Assembly: GCA_004802705.1 (NCBI GenBank)
Contig: SGPL01000419.1
Coordinates: 4,516 to 29,173 of the forward strand
Direction of reading: 5' to 3'
Origin: Bondarzewia mesenterica
Lineage: Eukaryota > Basidiomycota > Agaricomycetes > Russulales > Bondarzewiaceae
DNA: 24,658 nt
Position numbers and translations under genes: made by a program. Numbering within the stretch: position 1 is the stretch's first letter; every line of letters starts with the position of its first letter. Positions 20,905 to 24,658 of the stretch are shown piece after piece. The notes below the pieces were generated by a model that was not told where the DNA came from, did not search any database, and saw nothing but the letters and a program-made list of their open reading frames with translations.

Positions 20905-22558
20905 ATGCCCTACCTTTATAGTTTCTTGTCATCACCACACGTCCATCAATTCTGTTGGCTTTCTCCCATTCTCGTCGGTACTGATCGTCCTTCCGCACCC
21001 AGATTTTACCGCTACCTTTGGTACTGCATCCGTCTCCTCGCGTCCTTCGTATACAGACCCGTTCCCCTCCCCGAAAACCCCACTTACATCGCCTCTGAAG
21101 ATGTTACCATCATTGTCCCCACTATTGACGCCGGAGAGGAGTTCAAGGAGGCAGCTCACTCTTGGCTCGTAGGCAAGCCAAAAGAAATCATCATCATCAC
21201 CGAAGAGAAGATGCTTGGCCCCCTTCAAGACCTCGCTAACGCCGTTGACCCAGAACGCATTCGCGTCCTCACCGTGCCTTTTGCAAACAAGCGCCTCCAG
21301 ATGGCTCATGGTATCAAGAACACAACGACAGATATTATTGTTTTTGCCGATGATGACGCCATCTGGCCGCCTACATTACTCTCCTATACTCTTGCCTGCT
21401 TCGAGGATCAGAAGGTTGGTGGCGTAGGCACCTCACAACGCGTGCAACCCGTCGGCGAGCGCATGACCGTTTGGGAAGTCCTTGCCGCCTTTCGCCTCAC
21501 CATCCGTAACATCGAGATATCCTCCTCAACGCACATCGACGGCGGTCTGCCCTGCTTGTCCGGTCGGACCGCCGCATATCGCACCGTCATCCTCAAAGAT
21601 CCAGAGTTTCTCCACGAATTCACACACGACTACTGGCTGGGTAAATATCACCTCAACTCGGGTGATGACAAATTCTTGACGCGGTGGATGGTCACCCATG
21701 GGTGGAGCACGTATGTGCAGTGTTGCAAGGAGGCCGAGCTTCTCAGTACGATGAAGCCCAATTGGCGCTTCTTGAAGCAGGTCTTGCGGTGGACACGAAA
21801 TACGTGGCGGTCGGATTTGCGCTCGCTTTTCATGGAAAGACAGATCTGGACATCACACCCCTATGTAGCATATACCATGGTGCGTATTTCCGCTTCTGCA
21901 TGCCCACCATCTATTTTTTCATGGACATTTGTGGCTGAAATGGATTGTTTTAGGTGGACAAACTTTTTTAACCCTTTCACCCTTCTCGCCGGCCCAGGTC
22001 TCGTTGCCTATATCGTTTACAAGAGCACAATACCCACAGATCAGGGCGGTTTCCACTTGCCTTGGTGGTAAGCGCACTACATCCTGGTTTCTCAGGCCCG
22101 TTTCTCACCTTTATTCTTCTTATGTTTACCTCTCAGGAACGTCATTGTATGCTATCTTGTTTGGCTTACGGCAACTCGTACCGGGAAACTCCTTCCGCAT
22201 CTATGGAACCGTCCACAAGATGTGATCTACGTCCCCGCGTTTATCTTGTTCGGATACTATTTCGCCATCATGAAGATTTACGCCCTCTTCACCCTACACG
22301 AAGTGCGTTTCTCCCTATCCTTTCTCACCACGCGCGATTCCTGTCTGACAGTGACTGTAGACCGGTTGGGGCACACGTGCTGGTATCGGTGATCCTACGG
22401 CTGCAACTGCTGCCGCCGACAAAGGCTCGGAACCGATGCAAGACTTGAAAGGCTTTCCACCGCCTCCCCAGCGCTACCAGGACATGCCCGCGCCTGCGCC
22501 GCAGTATCCACAGACGCTGCAGCTGCCAGTGGAGATGCAGGTCGGGTATGCACGGTGA
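20905..22558 (+). CDS. Family-2 membrane glycosyltransferase (Cps1/HAS-like), possibly disrupted
   Basis: GT2 processive synthases build membrane-extruded polysaccharides from UDP-sugars; fungal Cps1 proteins are hyaluronan-synthase-like. Main exon 20905-22067, then 22137-22302 and 22361-22558, with 69 and 58 nt introns. Visible motifs: VTIIVPT, the nucleotide-sugar DxD region IIVFADDDAIWPP, DGGLPCLSGRTAAYR, the acceptor/catalytic region YWLGKYHLNSGDDKFLTRW, and KQVLRWTR, the QxxRW signature. Hydrophobic segments follow (LLAGPGLVAYIVY, YVPAFILFGYYFAIM), then a cytosolic Pro/Gln-rich tail. Two places are odd. At the N terminus, hydrophobic frames MCALSLLFTLSAALTVF (from 20821) and FLVVPFGVIG are one base out of register. 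A good GTGAGT...ACCCAG intron (20897-21002) would join only the second to the catalytic domain. At 21880-21953 an intron-like GTGCGT...TTTTAG segment, if spliced, gives VDKLF and a stop in a T6 run. One T fewer would read VDKLFNPFTLLAG. The start chosen here is the first in-frame ATG of the unspliced frame. Confidence 0.85.
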
Positions 22559-23850
22559 AGATGTCGCATCGCGCCATACACGGGGAATGATGGTGTCCAC
22601 GGGCTCACCGGGAAGGCTTGTCTGGGGGAAGGTGGGGCTGACGGAGGGTTGTGATGTTACGATATTTTTTTTTCCATAAGCAAACATACATCGTTATCAA
22701 GTATACCGTATCAAGGCTGTCGGCTGCCTGTCGCATGCTGCTGCTTATCTATTTCGCGGCGGCCGTCGTCGTCCTGACTGTCTGTCATGTTCGATCATGC
22801 CCATGATGCCACCCGCACATCTGCATACAAGATCATCCACTCATCCGACCCCATCATCCATCATAGCATTTCAAGGAGACAAGGCTAGAGGGAAGGTTTA
22901 TATGGGCTGGGCTTTGTACTGTGGACTACGTATAAAACGTACTTAATCGCTGATCATGAGGAGGAGGATGGCCGTAGTATGAGGAGTGCTGGTGAAACAG
23001 GGCTGTCGATTCTAGCCTAGTTGCTGTATGTACGCGCCTGTAGGCTTTTCTTTTTCTAATCTTTTTTTTCTTTCTTATTTTCTCTCTCTTTCTCTGTAGA
23101 TTTGTTCCTGGACTTTTCCATGTTTTGTCCTTTTTGTGCCGGATGCCTCCAAGGATGCCTCTGTCCTGTTCCTTGAATAGTTACTTTAGGAGTCCCAATG
23201 GCAGCTTGCCACCTCATCCTCACTTCCTTTCACTCGGGGCGGTTTGAAGTTTTGAGTTCTTGTAATCGGTACTGAAGGCGGAGATGAAACAGTATCTAAA
23301 GGCGGCGTGCACCACACTAACCCCCAAGGACTTAGGATACAACGCATAGCTCAAATTTTCTGGCCTCCCAAGGAATTAAGAGGTGGCTGTAGAGATGATG
23401 CCTGCAGCCTGCTCGACTACCCATTCGATTTCGTTGAGGAGCCATAGAAGCAAGTACAAGTCTTGTATGTGATATTGCGACTTCCATTGTCAACGCCCCT
23501 GCCACAAGGACTCTGGAGACGTTTGCGAATTTTGCCTCTATGATATGACTAAATCTCCTGACCATAGTCGAGTTTGAGGTCATGTTTTCCTTGATATGAC
23601 CGCGCTGATACTCAACCGAAACGGCTCGCAAAGCATCAGATTTGTGCACATTCCATGTGTACCAAGCTGCAGACAATGATTGAGTTTTTGTAATGTCTTG
23701 TCGCTCCCGCTCTTTGTCTGGCCCAACGTAGCGTATTCTCCAAATAAATGCCATCAAGAGACAAGTAAAGTCAGGGATATACGGGCGGATTCTGGGCACG
23801 AGTGCGTGCCGGACCATTACTCTTCGTTTGCTCATTGAATTGACAAAATA
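22559..23850. other. Intergenic, convergent 3' region
   Basis: No supportable gene. A C/T-rich run spans about 23046-23095. A 167-codon minus-strand frame (23332-23835) starts just after the stop of the gene to the right. It has no motif and no splice relation and is treated here as probable 3' untranslated sequence. Confidence 0.4.
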
Positions 23851-24658
23851 TCAGGGGACGCTAGAAATACAATACTGACCGTTGGGTCAATGCTTTGACT
23901 CAATCGCAGGCATGGAACTCACCCATAAGTATCGTGGTGTGGGCAGTAAGTCAACGCACGATCACCGATCATGAACAGCTGCACCTTCTCTGATGGCTCG
24001 GTGACTTGTCGCTCGTTAGATCGCTGAGGTTGGAGAGGCTCCTTCGCAGGTGCGATAGGCTTGAAAGGTCTCATACTCTTGAAGAAGCGTGTGGCAAGCG
24101 CATGTGTGCCTATGTTCGTGAAAAAGTGATGGCTTGAAGCAACACAATCCTAAAACCGAGGCTTATTGTGGTGCCAGCCAACAAAGCGTTCACATGGTCA
24201 GAGGGTACGTACCGTAAGATAACCGTACTTCAGATTTAAATTCTCCGTGACGAGTCAAGGGGTTTATAAACATGGCACCGGAAAGTTGTCGTATATGTTC
24301 AATCCAGAGGCCGAATCAACTTTCAGAGAAGTTGTCCGAGATAGTTGTCCAAGCACTGTGATGGAGGGGGGATCTGGGTAACATCTGGTCGGCGGGTGTA
24401 CATCAAGAGAGGCGTCGTCCTCGGTCGGAGACGCGGTCTCCTGCTGCGAAAGAGCATGACATCTTCCGAAGGAGCCACCAAGCCCGGAGCAACGATCCGG
24501 AGTATAAGATTTACGAAGTGAAAGATGCCATGGCAAACCAGAAAAGAAGAAGAGGTCCATCCAAACTGACGAGATTGCAACTCGGTGTGATGCGGAAGCG
24601 AACCTGCCCCTGTCGTGTTCCCCATTGGCGGTAAGTGATAAAGAAACCCGCAACCACC
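23851..24658 (-). CDS. 3' part of an unrecognised multi-exon gene
   Basis: I do not recognise the family, and the gene runs off the right edge. The firmest exon is 23923-24149. It is bounded by a CGGTTTTAG acceptor and a GTGAGT donor and reads DCVASSHHFFTNIGTHALAT, RFFKSMRPFKPIAPAKEP and later QLFMIGDRALTYCPHHDTYG. The last exon is only 10 nt (23851-23860), adding the end of the Gly codon, Val, Pro and TGA. Upstream, a GTACGT donor at 24212 closes a short exon ending YGYLT. Joining it further upstream requires either a 51-nt intron (exon 24213-24227, 15 nt) or a 36-nt one. Beyond that an open frame rich in Ser/Thr/Asp (SPTEDDASLDVHPP) continues to about 24470. More exons presumably lie beyond 24658. 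The splice signals at 23861-23922 and 24150-24212 are good. The product is unknown. Confidence 0.45.

Noticed and set aside
23332..23835. 167-codon minus-strand open frame
   Set aside because: It starts just beyond the natural stop at 23851 of the gene to the right, has no motif, and joining it would need a poor GAAG acceptor instead of the good TTTCTAG. It is kept as possible 3' UTR, though RNA evidence could revive it.

Overview
This window is nuclear DNA of a filamentous basidiomycete, most likely an agaricomycete. That rests on protein genes split by many 50-70 nt GT-AG introns, on the gene set and its splice style, and on the repeat-rich left flank. I cannot name the species. Ambiguous bases (n) occur only in the first ~615 nt, which suggests the window starts in a poorly resolved or repetitive stretch near a contig end.

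Layout. Positions 1-5000 are repeat-rich and largely non-coding. They hold five dispersed copies of a ~38-nt element with a perfect hairpin core, several other short perfect inverted repeats, a frameshifted relic of an FYRN/FYRC-domain gene (3499-3815), and a ~43-nt tandem repeat (4809-4913) just upstream of a TATA-like box. Positions 5000-6927 contain only weak, unrecognised coding signal. Positions 6928-7920 (minus) look like a small unrecognised multi-exon gene, divergent from a large gene at 8084-11155 (plus) for a ~1000-residue low-complexity Arg/Asp/Pro-rich protein.

The right half is ordinary housekeeping sequence that can be spliced by eye. It holds an Hsp110/Sse1-type Hsp70-superfamily gene (minus, 5 exons, 777 aa) behind a textbook heat-shock promoter. 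Next is cytosolic lysyl-tRNA synthetase (minus, 10 exons, 589 aa). Divergent from it across 288 bp is an Ariadne-type RBR E3 ubiquitin ligase (plus, 7 exons, 548 aa). Then comes a family-2 membrane glycosyltransferase of the fungal Cps1/hyaluronan-synthase-like type (plus) with two likely single-base disruptions. The window ends in the 3' part of an unrecognised multi-exon minus-strand gene.

How they work together: Hsp110 is the nucleotide-exchange partner of cytosolic Hsp70, the RBR ligase belongs to ubiquitin-dependent quality control, and LysRS feeds translation. These are general proteostasis functions, and nothing in the layout indicates a dedicated operon-like system or a biosynthetic cluster. 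The most unusual items are the gene relic embedded among hairpin repeats, the step-type heat shock element, and the frame breaks in the glycosyltransferase. I found no evidence for a wholly new system.
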